From Siphonodentalium dalli (lineage: Eukaryota > Mollusca > Scaphopoda > Gadilida > Siphonodentaliidae), in NCBI GenBank assembly GCA_032622095.1, contig CP136065.1, positions 93,503,343 to 93,567,342 of the forward strand: DNA of 64,000 bases, read 5' to 3'. Made by a program: the position numbers and the translations under genes. The notes beneath the pieces are model-generated. The model was not told the origin of the DNA. It ran no database searches and saw only the letters and a list, made by a program, of their open reading frames with translations. Every line of letters begins with the position of its first letter. The first letter of the stretch is position 1. Below, piece after piece: positions 22,201 to 37,200 of the stretch.

Positions 22201-25200
22201 AAATCGTAATGCTGTCAAAACAAAAATATGAGTGCGCGTCTTCTGGTGGACTATCAAGTTTCCTCGCCAAAAGTGGCATGGTTGGATAAAGTCACATGTT
22301 GTTCAAGTCTCACACCAAGTTGTGACCCTTGAGCAAAGTTGCTCATAATGTGACAGCTTCGCACCACTCATGCGTTAAATAATTCAGCTTTTCATATACT
22401 GGTGAGAATCAGTGCATATTTCTGATCAAATTAGAGCAGTGCATTTTCAAATGGCAGCAGTCGGTTCATTGGATGGCTTGTACAAATGACTTATATATAT
22501 AAGAGAATACATTGGCCTAACAATATATACCTTGACCTCGTATGCCAGTGCACAGGATCTTTAATGATGTACCAGCGCAACCCAATTATTATTATCGTGG
22601 TTATTATGTAGAAAACAGAATGTAGAATATCTTGCTGTTGTTTTCGTAGCTTACAATTTGTTTTTATTATTTGATGTACATGTACTCTCTGATTTCTAAA
22701 TTTATTTATTTCAGCATTTTCTCGTCAGCTGCATGATGAGGTATGTTGATTGTTCTGTGATTTTTAGTCAAGTTTTTTTTTTGTCAAAACAAGACTTATG
22801 GTTTGGCAAGGGACAGCTAGTGGGCGGTCATGTCGGCTGGCAGCCAGGAATGGCCCCAATCCTATACAACATAGCCATTGACTGATGGATTCTGACAATT
22901 TGTATATGCCCATTTAAAAACAATTTGGTTTCCGATCTTTCACAACAATATCTTAATTGAATTCAAAAACCAGGTTTGTCCATTTTTTTTACCTCAGTTA
23001 TGGCCCTTAGTTTTGAGTTCTTTAGTTCGTCCATTTTTAGTGAACAGATTCACTCTTATGGGCAAAAATACTTTACCAGAGTCAAGCCTTGAAATAGCGT
23101 GTCTGTCATTTGCAGAATGAGGTCCCCAGAGGGTGAATTTAGTGATGCTACCCCACATAGCGGGCTTGCATCACCAAATTCACCCTCTGGGTACCTCATT
23201 CTGCAAATGACAGACACGCTATTTCAAGGCTTGGATGCGCATCTCTTGTTAACAATTATAATGCTTTTATTTTAAAATTAGAGTTACGTTTCTAGCCATA
23301 TCTTATTTGCATTGTCTATCTTCAACATTTCCATTACACACACTTGTTCAGAACTTCTCAAATATCCCTTCCATGACTTGAGCTTCCTGAAATTTTATGA
23401 AAACCCTGTGTCAATGCATTCTCTTATATATGCAAGTCTCCCATAGGGAGCTTCTCATTTATAAGAGAATGCACTGGCATAGGATCTTTAATGCTGCACC
23501 AACGCAGCTCGCATCGTGAAAGGAATATTATGGCATGGACCGCGACATGAACCTGGATTATGTATCACATGTGTTTTCTAACAAATTTATTTTGTTTGAA
23601 ACTAATAAATGATAATGTAATATTAAATTTTCTAAACAATTATGTTGTTGTAACTGAAGGTCTTCAACTAAGATTAAATTTCCAATATGAAGAGTAATGC
23701 AGAAATATTAATGATTTGATTCATGATTCTTATCCACAGGATGAATGTGTTCGACTCAAGCACAGTATTTCTTTAACCGGTTACCTTCATAAAACTGGCA
23801 GCAATATGAGAGGTGAGTTCTTGAGTTTTTTAGTTTCCTTTTTATAAGCTTGTTTGAATTATGTTATCAGTCTGTCCGTCCATCTTTCCATCTGTCAAGC
23901 CATCTGTCCATCTGTCCATTTGTTATCATTTTTTGTTTCTGACCAATAACTCCATTTTGGATTATTTTATCAGAACAAAAGTTGGTATGTGTGTTCCTCT
24001 GCCAAAAATATAAGCCAATTTCGTATATGGGTCCATCCAATTATGTTTACATGAGTTACGGTCCTTTTTCAATTTATAATTTGCCCAATTTCATAATATT
24101 TAGATTTTTGACCGGTAACTCCAGTTTGGATTATTCTATCAGAACCAAGTTGGTATGTGTGTTTTTCGAATATGGGTTCGGTTCCGTTACTTTTACATGA
24201 GTTATGACCCTTTTTCGACTTAGAATCTACCTATTTGCATAACATTATGGTTTCCGAACGATAACCCTAGGTTGGATAAATTGATCAGAACCAAAGTTGG
24301 TATGTGTGTTTCTCAGCGAAAAATACAGGCCAAGTCCAAATATGGGTTCTGTCCAATTATTTTTATATGAGTTAAGGCCCTTCTCCAACTATGATTCACC
24401 TGATTTAGTAACAGATTTACAAGTAAACTACTGCTCATATTTAGCCATGCCCCAGCGTTGTTCTTTTTATTTATGATCTAAACATAATCTGTTGAGTTGG
24501 AAATTTGGGGACTTGAGCTTGAAAACAGTTTTGAATATCCGACGAAACATGGTACAATTATCTCCATTGTAATTCAATCCACAAAGTTTTAAGAATCTGC
24601 ACGAAAAGCACTTTTTTATCGGCATTACCATAAATGATAAGTGCTATGGTAATAAATTTGATCAACAATTTCGATCGGAAATATTTTGCATATGTATGTT
24701 TTTATATCCCTCTTCCCACATTACATGCACTTTCAAATGAGACATGTCCATTTCAAGTGGCGAAAGGTAATACACCCTTTCTAATCTATGACATTTCTCA
24801 AAAATATGGAAAATTATTTTTTTCCTCGCCAGTTCCATTGTTTCAGACTAATTTTCTCAAATCATTTGATATTATTTTTGGAAATATCACTTAGGCTAAA
24901 CCCAACTTGAATGAACTGTAATTGTTTAGATTGTAATAAAAGCATACCTTATGTTCTCAATTTTCATACAATTATTTTTCTGTTGTATATTTTTTGTTTT
25001 CAGATTTCTTAAAGAGATGGTGTGTCATTGAGAATTGCAGAATGAGCTATTTCAATGATGAAAATGTGAGTTAAAGGCACGGACGGCCTTCGTTATAGGT
25101 TATAATTTAGAAGTAACAGGTACCAAATTATGAAAATTATGTAAAGAGTGAGCGATAAGCAAAACACTCAACACTGTGACAATTTTTTTAGGAGAGTGAT

Positions 25201-28200
25201 TCTCGGTGACCCATTTAACACCGAAATCTTGTGTGGTGAGGATGACTTTGAGCTGTTCAATTAATCATGTATATTTAATATTGTCTCCAATAAGTCAACA
25301 ATGTATGGTACTGGTGCTTGAAATTTATGCTATGAAAAGTCAACAGTGTATGGTGTTGGATTGCTATAACATGATATTTACGTATTAAAATTGGCCTGGC
25401 CTGACATCCTTATGCTTGGTTTAAAGGTACTCAATCCGTAAAGAGGGTCCCCATCTCAACAGATTCCAACAACAACAATCCGATCAGAGGGTCCTATATT
25501 ACTATTTCTTTGGCTTTGGGGGTAAAAAATATTTGATTCGAGTCGAGGAACCCATCAAACAAAGCTCAGAGTTATTAGATATTGATTTTTGAAATTTGTT
25601 AATTGCTCGAGATGAGTACTAATAACTACCGTCAATTTGATAACCTGCTCGAGATTTTACGTCAAAACTCTATTCAAACAGACAAGGATGGATAACTCTA
25701 TAATCAAGTGGTAATAATAACGAAATTTTACTTGTCTTTTGGGCCAGAAAGAATTCCCGATAATGAAAAATAATAGATTTCTAAAATCGATATCTAACAA
25801 ATCTGAGCTTTGATGTGTGACTTCCTCGACTCGAATCAAATATTTTTGACCCCCGAAGCCATTGAAATAGTAATTGAGAGGAGTTTTATCGGATTGAGTA
25901 CCTTTAATCTATTTAACTGAAAGTGTGTCATATCCATTTGCTGTGGATATCAAGCCTGAGTTTCTTTATCTCGCATAGTGGGCTAGCATCACTAAATTCA
26001 CTCACTGGGGACCCCATTCTGCTTAGGCCTCATCTTCTCTGCAAAATTTCTTATCAAATTTCTATGGAAACTTCTTCACATAGTTTCTATTTCTTTTTTA
26101 GTTTAGTTTCTCTATACCCCCAAATTGGCAGACGACACATTGCACAATTGAAGTTTCCAATGGGTGTACATCCCAATATTGACCATTTGGGAACTTGAGT
26201 CTGAGTCTATGTCTCCCATAGCAGATGAGGCCATGCAGAATGAGGTCCCCAGAGGGTGAATTTTGTGATGCTAGAACAATATAGATCTCTTGACTGAATG
26301 GTTTAAGTAGTTCTATGATTTTGGAGATTAGGCATTTTGTCCATGTACATTTTTGATGCGGGCTATGCCTCCTTTTAGTATCTTTTCAATTATAATTTTC
26401 GGAAATGATGCATCATAGGGGTTGGCATACCTCAGGAGTATCATATTAGTATCCTGTGAATGAATTATTTAAAAGTATATAACAAATTCAGTATTATGAG
26501 ATATGGGATGGGCAAGATGCCTATCTCCACATCTCAGGCTAATACTCCTCACTCATGAGTAATTTTAACTATATTTAGTCTGACCATGAGGATAGAAGTC
26601 TTAAACTGTTAATAATTACATCTCTGATCCAATCAAACTGTTTACAATTTTCAAATAGATTTGTGTATACCCTGTTGGAGAATGCATCTGGTGACTATGC
26701 CTCCTCTTATTTTCCTTTCAGTTTACTTTCAGAAATGGAAAGTTTAACCCTTTGAGTGCCAGGGGCCGATCTCATCGGCCCTAAACCTACAATATAAGTC
26801 TGTTAAAGAATATAAAAATAAAGTATTAAAATTGTAAAAAATTGTAAAAAAAAAAAAAAATTGTTAGGCCAATGCATTCTCTTATATATGCGAGGCGACC
26901 TATGGTCGACTCACATATATAAGAGAATGCATTGGCACAGGGTATATGGGTTGATACAAAAATCGACCTGGCACTCAAAGGGTAAAGGGTGGTCTACTTT
27001 CCTGATAGATAGGCTCCATCTGGATATACTGAAAAATCCAGGGCATATTTTTGAAAATATACGAGTCTCCTCATTGCCATGTTGTCTGTTTTATGTATTC
27101 TATATACAGTAATTCCCTAAATAATCAACTCCTTAACTACAAAGGATTATGGGTAATTGTTCAGGAAATATGGCTTGTTGCCATTCATCGTAAAGCTCTC
27201 AGTGAGAACTTTCCGATGAATGGCAACAAACCATATTTCCCATAATTCTGCTGTGGTTAAGGAGTCGATTAATTAGGGCATTACTGTATATTACAAATGA
27301 TCAGTTTTGAATTTGACCAAACATACTTACTGCTTATAGAGCCCATCTGATCAGGTAAAAACTCACTGTTCTAGCATGTATATAATTCTTTGGTTCATCC
27401 ATAGAAATACTTAGACGAACTACTAGTACATTTATATACTTGTTTATTCCAACCAGATTCTAACCAATTCTTCCCAATGCCTCATACCTCAAGACTATAA
27501 TAATAGCATTACAAATTGTGATAGTAAAATATCCATGTTTAATTTGAATTGTAGGAGTTTAATTGCTAATTGGGACTCATTTAACACTCTAATATATGAA
27601 CTGCATAATAAGAAAGAGAAGTTTGGAGTTATAGGCCTTACTGAAATATTTAGAGCCCCTGATAACACCAGCTTCCCATTGGAAGGATATTATAACCTAA
27701 TAAAACAATGCAGACCCGATGATGAAGATGAGGAGTATTTATTAGAAATGACTTGAATTACAAAAAAAAGAGATGATTTATCTGTGTTCATTCCTCATGT
27801 TAATGAGACGCTGTTTGTGGAAGTAATGGAACCCAATACTAATAAATTGACTTGCTAGATCCAGATCATAGACACAAGTCAAGTCTTCTCTCACATCAGT
27901 AGTCACTCACACCATGTGTTCACTCAGTGACACCAACCCTGCTGGCATACTATTAATTAATTACATAAGCTCACACACTAACAATACTAAACCCTTTGGG
28001 GTGAAGGAGAAGATCACTCGATCTTTTCGATGATCCCGGGTGCTTCGTGCCAAACTACTCCCTCTACTACTAAACCCTATATAGTAGGTATTATATATAG
28101 ACCGAATACTCAACCAAAAGTGACATTGACAAATTTCTCCAAAAAATAAAAGAAATAATGAATAGCATAAATTCTGAGCACAAAAAAGGATTTTTAATTG

Positions 28201-31200
28201 GGGACTATAACATTGATCTATTAAAATATGGAATTCATGGGAAGACCAATGAGTTCATTGATGCATTCTTCATTGATGGGTTTATACCAACTATTCTCTA
28301 GCCAACAAGAGAACTTCACACTCAGAATCTTATAAATGACCCACTGGTAAAATTTAGGTCTGGCATTGTTATAAAAGATGTAACTGATCATTTCGGTTCT
28401 TTATATCGTGATTCAAAAACAAGTAAGGCGAAGGAATCATTAGGAACAAGATCACAAAGAAGTTTTCCTGTAGAAAATGTCTCTTGTTTTAAACGGCTGT
28501 TGATTTCTGCCAACTATTATATAAGCAATAAGGAGATCTGTAAAGCTGCGTTTCGTCTAATAGCTTTATAAAAACTGGAGTTCCACAAGGATTGTATTAG
28601 GACCTATACTTTTCTTAATCTATGTGAATGATATGCACAAATGTAATGATTTATCATTAGTTTCATTCGCAGATGACGCTACAGTTTATTCCTCTAATCG
28701 TAATGTTGAACACCTTTAGACTCATACCAACAATCAATTAAATGTCTTGAATAACTGGTGTAAGGCAAACAAACTTTCATTAAATACTAAATAATAACAT
28801 TTATGCTAATTCAAACACCTGATCATTGTGGAAGACACCAAAAGTTCATAAATGGACAGCCAATTGAAAGGATAGGTAAAAGTCTTTTAAATTTCTTGGT
28901 ATTCATATAAATGAAAACCTGACATTAAAATTTCATATACCAATGATCTTTACTCAAATTTCTAGAGCACATTATGCTATTAACAGAGTAATAAAAAATA
29001 TCCCTGGAAGAAGTTTGCATCAATTATACCATTGTCTCATCCATAGTCATCTAAATTATGGTATAGAAATATAGGGGAAATAATCTAGGAGACATTATTT
29101 TCGAGATTTTATCAGTTTACGATATTAATGACTAATTATTTTTTTGCATCTTGTTGTTTTTATAACTACTACTAAATAATATGGTTCTCACAAACAAAAT
29201 ATATTTGTTCTGAACTCCACAAGAGTTGACAACTTAAAGAAGTAATTTAATATGAAATATATATTTTATCACAATGTTTACATAATTTCAAAAGAATACA
29301 AAATTATTTGACCTCTCGACTTTGTTTGGGTTTGGGTCTTCTCTATAAGCTTAACAAACAGAGATCAAATGTGAGTTACATCTAATTGCAGGGCATATTC
29401 TGTGCTTAAATTCAACATAAAAGTTGATTATAAAACATTGATATGACCACAGATATCATCTTTTATCCCACCAGTTTGTTATTAATAACAAGACAGGTTT
29501 GCCTTAATGACTACCTTTTATTAATCAATAAAACAACAGGTAGTCGAATACATGTTTATGGAACTTCAGCTTTTTTGTTATTGCTGAAGCCCCTTTTTTG
29601 GTACCACCAAAGGGCCAAACATGAGATCCTTGTCTACAATCCCATATCTAGACCTGAAAAACACACTAAGCATACATATGTAGCTGTTAGCAAAAGGGAT
29701 ATCTATTCCAAAAACTGAAGCAGAAATGTTGGGTTGGAGTGTGGGTATGCAAAATAATAGTCGACCGATTTGGACAGTGGCTTACCTGAAGGAGGATGTC
29801 TGCTGTAATTATCCCATGACTTGACACCAGACTAAATAGTTCCTCTCTCAATATCGACATGCTTTGTTTAACGCTTTAGCATATACACATTGCTTTAGGA
29901 CAAAAGGAGGCATTAGCTCAGTTAGTTGACAATTGGTGAACTGTAAAGAATAGAAGCTGGCAAATTGATTGGCATTTCCCCGAGTGACTGATTTCCATAT
30001 TGCTCCGCATGTAATGTAACTGACCTTGCATCAGATATATTTGTAGTTATCCCTGGTTTACGTGTTCATCTGTCCCAAAGCAACCTAGCGGGATAAATGA
30101 TTCGCTGACAGTTATGCTGAGGCGTCTCTTTTTTCCGAGAAATATAGTATTTTGTATTGTTTGTGTGATTGGTCGATTAAAATTGACGAAATATCCTGCC
30201 AATGGATCTATTAAATACTATGATTCTCACAAACAAAGACATTATATTTGTTCTGAGCCAAGCCTTGAAATAGTGTGTCTGTCATTTGCAGAATGAGGTC
30301 CCCAGAGGGTGAATTTGGTGATGCTACCCCGCATAGTGGGCTAACATAACCAAATTCACCCTCTGGGGACCTCATTCTGCTTACACCTCAGCAGAATGAG
30401 GTTCACAGAGGGTGAATTTGGTGATGCTAGCCCGCTGTGCGGGGTAGCATCACTAAATTCACCGTCTGGGAACCTCATTCTGCAAATGACAGGCACACTA
30501 TTTCAAGGCTTGTCTGAACTCCACAAGAGTTGTCAACTTAAAGAAGTAAATTAATATGAAATATATATTTTATCACATTGTTTACATAATTTCAAAAGAA
30601 TACAAACTCATTTGACCTCATGACTTAGTAACAGTTCGGGTCTTCTCTATAAGCTTAAACAAAATCAGATCAAATGTGAGTTAGTCCTAATATCCCGCCA
30701 CTGGATCTGGGCGTAAAGTCCGTTATTGAAAAATATAGGGAGAATGCTTCAACGTAAACAGTAAGTAGGGGTTTGTCTCATTCTAAAATATTTTCTTTCA
30801 CAAAATGAACCAACCCTTTGCAATTGCTTGCGCATAATATAATATCTTTTGTTGCATTGCCTCTGCTTTTCATTTATATATATTGTGAATCTGAAGCCCA
30901 ATTTTTATCTCTTTCAGAGGCAAACAGCAAACAACTCACTTGAAGCTTCTTCTATATACTCAATAGAGACAGTATGCAATGACCAGTAAGTTTAAAGAGA
31001 TGTGCAACACTCTACTGATGGAATGGCGATACAGAATTAAGTAGTGGTTATTTTCATACATTTCAGAACCAAATTTACACCACATTACATCATTTTCATA
31101 TATGAATTACAATCAGCATCTATCACTGTAGACAAAATCTTCTCTGTCCACAACAGCTTGGGATATCATTTGGGTTGATGCTGTTTTGGACCGAGTCCCG

Positions 31201-34200
31201 TCCCATTACTCTTCTACAACAGACATTCAATGGGACTCCGTCCAAAACAGCATCAACCCAACCAATATCCCAAACTGTTGTGGACTGAGAAGACTTGGTC
31301 GACTCTCATTGGTGAAATCATTGAAATTTGTTAATCGTCGAAAATTCTTCCCGAATTAAGACGTAAATATTTACAATAATGCGAAGTTCAGACATTGACA
31401 TTGTGTTTTGTGAAATGGTATGATGCATAGCTGGAAATATATGTAATACTAGTTGATTGCTACATTCTTTATTCTTAACATGTCTGGATGCTCAGTTATC
31501 AGTTTTATTAACCGAAATAAGTGCTCAATATGTCTTTAATGTGGTGAACATGATCCAATACAAATTGGGCTGGATTAGTCCAACAGTAAATTGGGCTGCA
31601 ATGCTCCAACAGTATATTGGGATGAATAAACAAAAGTGTTCAGTTTTTTTTCTTCAAAATGGTGAGGGATATAACATGTGTCTGAAAATGTTCTGGGAGA
31701 ATATAAAAATCACCGGTGTCCATATGTGCACCCTTGCATGTGTCTGTTCATCCCAAATGGTTTTGAATGATTGGTTCAAAAATAGTTATTGAATTAAAAT
31801 AATATTTTGTATGTGAGTTCACTTGCTAGTAACACAGTTCAAGTTTGCGTATTGTTATGGTCTGCCAATATTTAACAGAGTTATGACCCTTCATTTCTTT
31901 CTAGTTTGGTCCAATTAATTAAGTTGCGACCCTCTTTACTTACAATTTATTGATTATTTTGGTTCCATGATGATAAAATTGGTTATAGTTATTCGATTGC
32001 ATATATTATCGATTAATATATTAAATGTTAAATCTGTGAAAAAAGTATTTGTATTTGTTTGGTAAAATCAATGGGTTCTTGATTTTTTTTAGATTTTTCA
32101 TCCACAAGTTGATCATACAATCTTGTTTTTCTCTAAGACGTGGTTATGTCATCATTGTCACACTGACGATGGTCAGCTATTCAGGTGTCATTTTGCAAAA
32201 CTAACAGAGGTTTTTCTACAAATGAATTCAGTTGAAATGTTCCCATATATTCATTTGAAATAACATTCTTAGGATACATATAGTTTTTCACAACTGCCCA
32301 AATTTTGTTTGTTTTATTTGTTTTTCTAATATACAGATATCCCTACTCATTTGAGATGAGTACGAAACCTCGTAGCAAAGAGAGGCGAGTCTATTTATTT
32401 GGTGCTAAAGATGAAGAAGACATGCTTCGGTGGACTAGATGTTTATTGAAGGTGATCACTGTGCACTTTAGGCCAACATTAAAATGTTGTTGATTCCGCT
32501 GACCCTACCTACCCTAAAAAAAAACCTACCGTACTGACCCGGTTCAAAGCCCATGCCCGTGTTTAAGCCCACCCATATATTTTGGCCAAATTCCATGCAC
32601 AGGGGTATATTCGTGTTTAAGCCCACCCCAAATTTTGTTCAATTTCAGCAGTGTTAAGTAAGTATTTGCTAATGATACTCCCCAAATAAATAATTCCAAG
32701 AAGTATATTCACAAACGATCGGTGACGGCGAGAATGCCACGAAAAATGGAAAGTTATAATTCGTAGGTAAGTGATAATATTATATGAAATAAAATAAAGT
32801 GAATCTTAAATTCACATTTCTTTATTCAATTATACTTCCCTGGGGAAACCAAACGTTTAACAGACATAAAATACAATAGAACCCACTTGCTAACAGCGTA
32901 TAGCTTTAAAAGCCATGTGCGGCTATATATATGCGCGTGCAATACTTTTAAGTTTAATCAAAGCCCACCTGTTCCAACTACAGTACCGGTACTGTAAAAA
33001 CATATTTTTCGTGTTCAGTGACAACGTAGATCTGTGTGTTCCTACATGTGGCCAAACACAAAGAACTGGCCTCTTGGTTATGTAAACACACAGTGGGTAT
33101 CATAATGGAGCAGAAGGGGGAACTTGTCAATTAACAAAAATGTCTTCCAAATTGCGTCAACTTTATTCACTCGAAACCAAAATATTCAAACACGTGCTTT
33201 TGTATACGTTTTAGCATTCGGCAAACCTCGTCAGATTCCGTCACCGTTTGCCCCCAGAGGTCACAGGTTCAGAATGCCGTTTTAGTAGAAATACAACTGC
33301 CTTGTCAGTGCTGTTAAATAATTACAATCATCGGCTTTTGTTAAACATGCAATTAGTCGCCATTGTAACATCCTCCATGTAGACAATGGATCACGAATAA
33401 AGCGCCGGGCTTATTGTTTACATAATCCGATTAAATCTGAACATTGATATAAACTATAGTCAGACTATAGATAACCCACACTGCCGCTTACATAATAACC
33501 AGGGCATTCATGACTCAAAGCAATACACTTTGGGAACAAGACGGCTGTCAATCAAGACTACTTACATAATAGTGTCATTTTAACATGGGAATGTTGTCCA
33601 ATAAAACTACAAGACTTAAAGTGTTATTATAATATTTTAATATTCACATTTAATTGAAAAAATTCCCAAATAATCGGCGTTAGATCGGCTTTCATCAGTT
33701 TTACTATCCCGATTTCTTAGGATTTTTGGTTTGCAAAGGGCCATATCCGAGTTTAAGCCCACTTGGATTTTTGAGCTCAAATAAAACAAAGGCCCCCTGG
33801 GCCTAAACGCGGGTCAGTACGGTACTCAAAATATTTTATTGGCTTCCCAGAGAATATTTTTTAAATTCTCAATCAAGATGATAAGCACATGAATAGAATA
33901 TTTAAAATGTATTGACAACCTTTTTTATCTTTAACATACAGGTTACACAAGTTTACTATATGGCATTTAGAGCATTAGATCAAATCAAATTTTTTTATCT
34001 CAAAAACTTTTATTAAAGGTACTCAATCCAATCAGACGCTCCTAAATTACTATTTCTTTGGCTTGGGGGCAAAATATATTTGATTTGAGTTGAGGAACCC
34101 ACCCATAAAAGCTCAGAGTGATCAGATGTCAATTTTAGAAGTTAGTTATTTTTTGAAATGTGTAATAATATGTGGCCCACAAACACGTGGTAAAAAAAAA

Positions 34201-37200
34201 CGGAGGGTCTCGGACAAAACTGCAGATGAAGATGGATAACTCCAAAATCAAGTGGTAATACGGTCAAATTTCGTGATACTTGAATGATAATACAGCCATA
34301 TTAAATCATTGAATGCACAAGTAACACAGAAAATATTTTTTGTTCAGAAATTTCAAAGTTATCATGGGAATTTCGAAATAAAAAATTCAAATGCACACTA
34401 TTTTCTATCACTGTAGAAAATGAATATTTTGTTTGTAGATTTGTGAATGTGATTGTTACTAAACAAAGTTAGACATCTTTCCAATGGTCAAAGTCATGCA
34501 TGTTCATTCACAGTTTTAGAATTCTGTGTACAAGAAAGTCTGTTCTTGCAAGATACGAGTTGACTGTTGAACACGACACTGTACACTGTCCTGAACTATG
34601 TGGAATAATTGGAATTACATAGCCGAACGTTTTCAATAAATTGTCAATAGTACGAGCGTCAGCCGCCATTTATTGTTTTCTCAGATACATGGAAGGCAGA
34701 TGAATATGAGTCCTTCTGCACTTGTATAATTTTTTCGTATGTCCTATGGGAGATCCATTCAGTATAGAAATGGTTAAAATGCCATTTTTGGGAGGAAAGC
34801 ACTAGTATATGTAATTGCATTGTATACGTACTCTCAATGTATCAGTATTTTGGCCAATTATCATATTATAGAGTGTTTTGATTCTGAGAAATTGTGTATT
34901 TACTTCGTGAAGCAGGCGTGACATAAAATTGGGCTAACTTTTGACAGCGAGGTCGTCAAAGGTCAACAATGGCATAGCCCTACTATATTTATAAACGTTT
35001 AACCCACGAGGTGCCGTTGAAATATTTACCCTCGTAGTAGAAATTTATACACACAGTAATAGGGTGTAAAGCTGCAATTTACAAAATAGTGGTTACACAA
35101 ACACAATAGCATCAGCAATTTATGTATAAAGTTTTTTTATTTCATTTCTCAGCCAAAAAAAAGAAAGAAACTGATTGTACTTTTATAAAAGTCATTAGTT
35201 TCTGTGAAGGTAACATTTTCCAGAAAAATAAATAACAAATTAAAAAATAATATCTAGCTCACACATCAAGCAGCAAATGTTTTGCTAATAACGGCCTTAA
35301 TTATTTTTGTCATATTTCAGATAATGTGTCCACCGAATCTAATGTCAGAAATGTCAGATCGGCGATTTGAGTTAGCTGGTTATTACTACATCAAAGATAA
35401 CCTGGCTTCTGTAAGTAAACTGTAAAGATTAGGCCATCCAAAATTAGATGGACATGGCTCATTCGAGCTTCCAAATATTGTCTACGTAATTTGGAAGGAG
35501 TTATAAAATAGGTTTACAAATACATGAAATATTGATATACTGGCTTCATATGCTCTGAAAAATACAGTGAAATAACGAAAGCTACAGTGAAATTAAGAAA
35601 TCGTATTTCACTGTAGCCTCGAAGAGATACATACGACGATCTACGTTTCGGTAATTTTCCTTTATTTTATAGGCAAGCGTATAATAAATGTCTTTATTAT
35701 CCATCCTTTTACTGACACTATTTCTCATTGGGCAAAAGCCGTCACATGATAATCCGGGAAAAAATCATACTGGACTCCAAAAGTGTCAAGAATATACAAC
35801 CTGACATCACAGGAGTCCTGAAAGTCATATTGGACTCAGTCTAATATGACTTTTATAAAGTTATTGGGACTCCTGGCGACGTCATTTTGATAAACATACA
35901 GATGGATAATAAAAATGTCATTATATCATGTTGTGTACATTTTCTTGTACTCATCCAGGTTGTGGTGAAAAGTTATGTGAAAAGTCATATTGGACTTTTC
36001 ACCACAACCTGGACTCGTACAAGAAAAACACATACTGTACACAACATTGTATAATAACTTTTTATTATTTATGCATCTGTATCTGTATCTGTAGTGGTTA
36101 CGTCCTAGTGACCAAAGCTGGCTTTTACAGGACGTCTAACTTTCTTATATCTTAATTGTTTATCTTAGGAATGGATGAAGAACTGGGTCATGATGTCCGG
36201 GCACCAACTACAGTTTACCGATCAGGTTTGTATATGTAGCAGTCATGCCTCCACACACTAAGGGTTCTCACTCGACACAAAATTCCTTTGGCTATTTGTG
36301 AATTTGTGACCCGCCATATCAAATCCAGTTGGAAGTCGGGATTTTTTTACCCTGTGCCAATGCATTCTCTTATATATGCGAGTCGACCATAGGTCGCCTC
36401 GCATATATAAGAGAATGCATTGGCCTAACAATTTTTTACAATTTTAATTTTTTTTTTCTTGTATTCTTTAACAATTTTATAATTTCACCCATACAGAGCC
36501 CCAGACAAACATGAGCAGACGACACTCTTCTATATGCTTCTATATATGTGTGGGGCTCCCTGCAGGGTAATGGATATTTTTTATTTTATGTCCTAAAAAT
36601 TGTCAGAAACATTTATTTAAAAAAAATGATAAAAAATTGTTAGGCCAATGCATTCTCTTATATATGCGAGGCGACCTATGGTCGACTTGCATATATAAGA
36701 GAATGCATTGGCACAGGGTAAAAAAATCCCGACTTCCGACTGGATTTGATATGGCGGGTCACATTTGTTCATTTTTCAAAAATGTTGTCAAATTACATAA
36801 CCATGTTATAGGATCATTGAGAGAAAACTGAAACTAAAATTATATACCGGTGTGTTACCGGATCAGTTGGAAATTTCAGACCTAAAATAGGTTGAAATTG
36901 TTCTGATTTCCATCTAACTTTTGGTAATTACGTCGCACACCCATATATGGTAATACATACCAAATAAGGAATTTACAAAATGATACGATTGTGAGTTGTA
37001 AGTCGTAGATGTACCAAATTAGGGGTTTTACAACCCACTTACAGGTATAATTCAACCAAATCCAAATAAGGGACTGACACAATATCGTGACTGCTTATAA
37101 ACAATTCCCTGCCCTTTTTGCGAGAAACTAAACAACACTCGACCTACATTTTCTCTGATACAAAGCGTGTTTTGTGTATAATATCACATTCATATCATCA

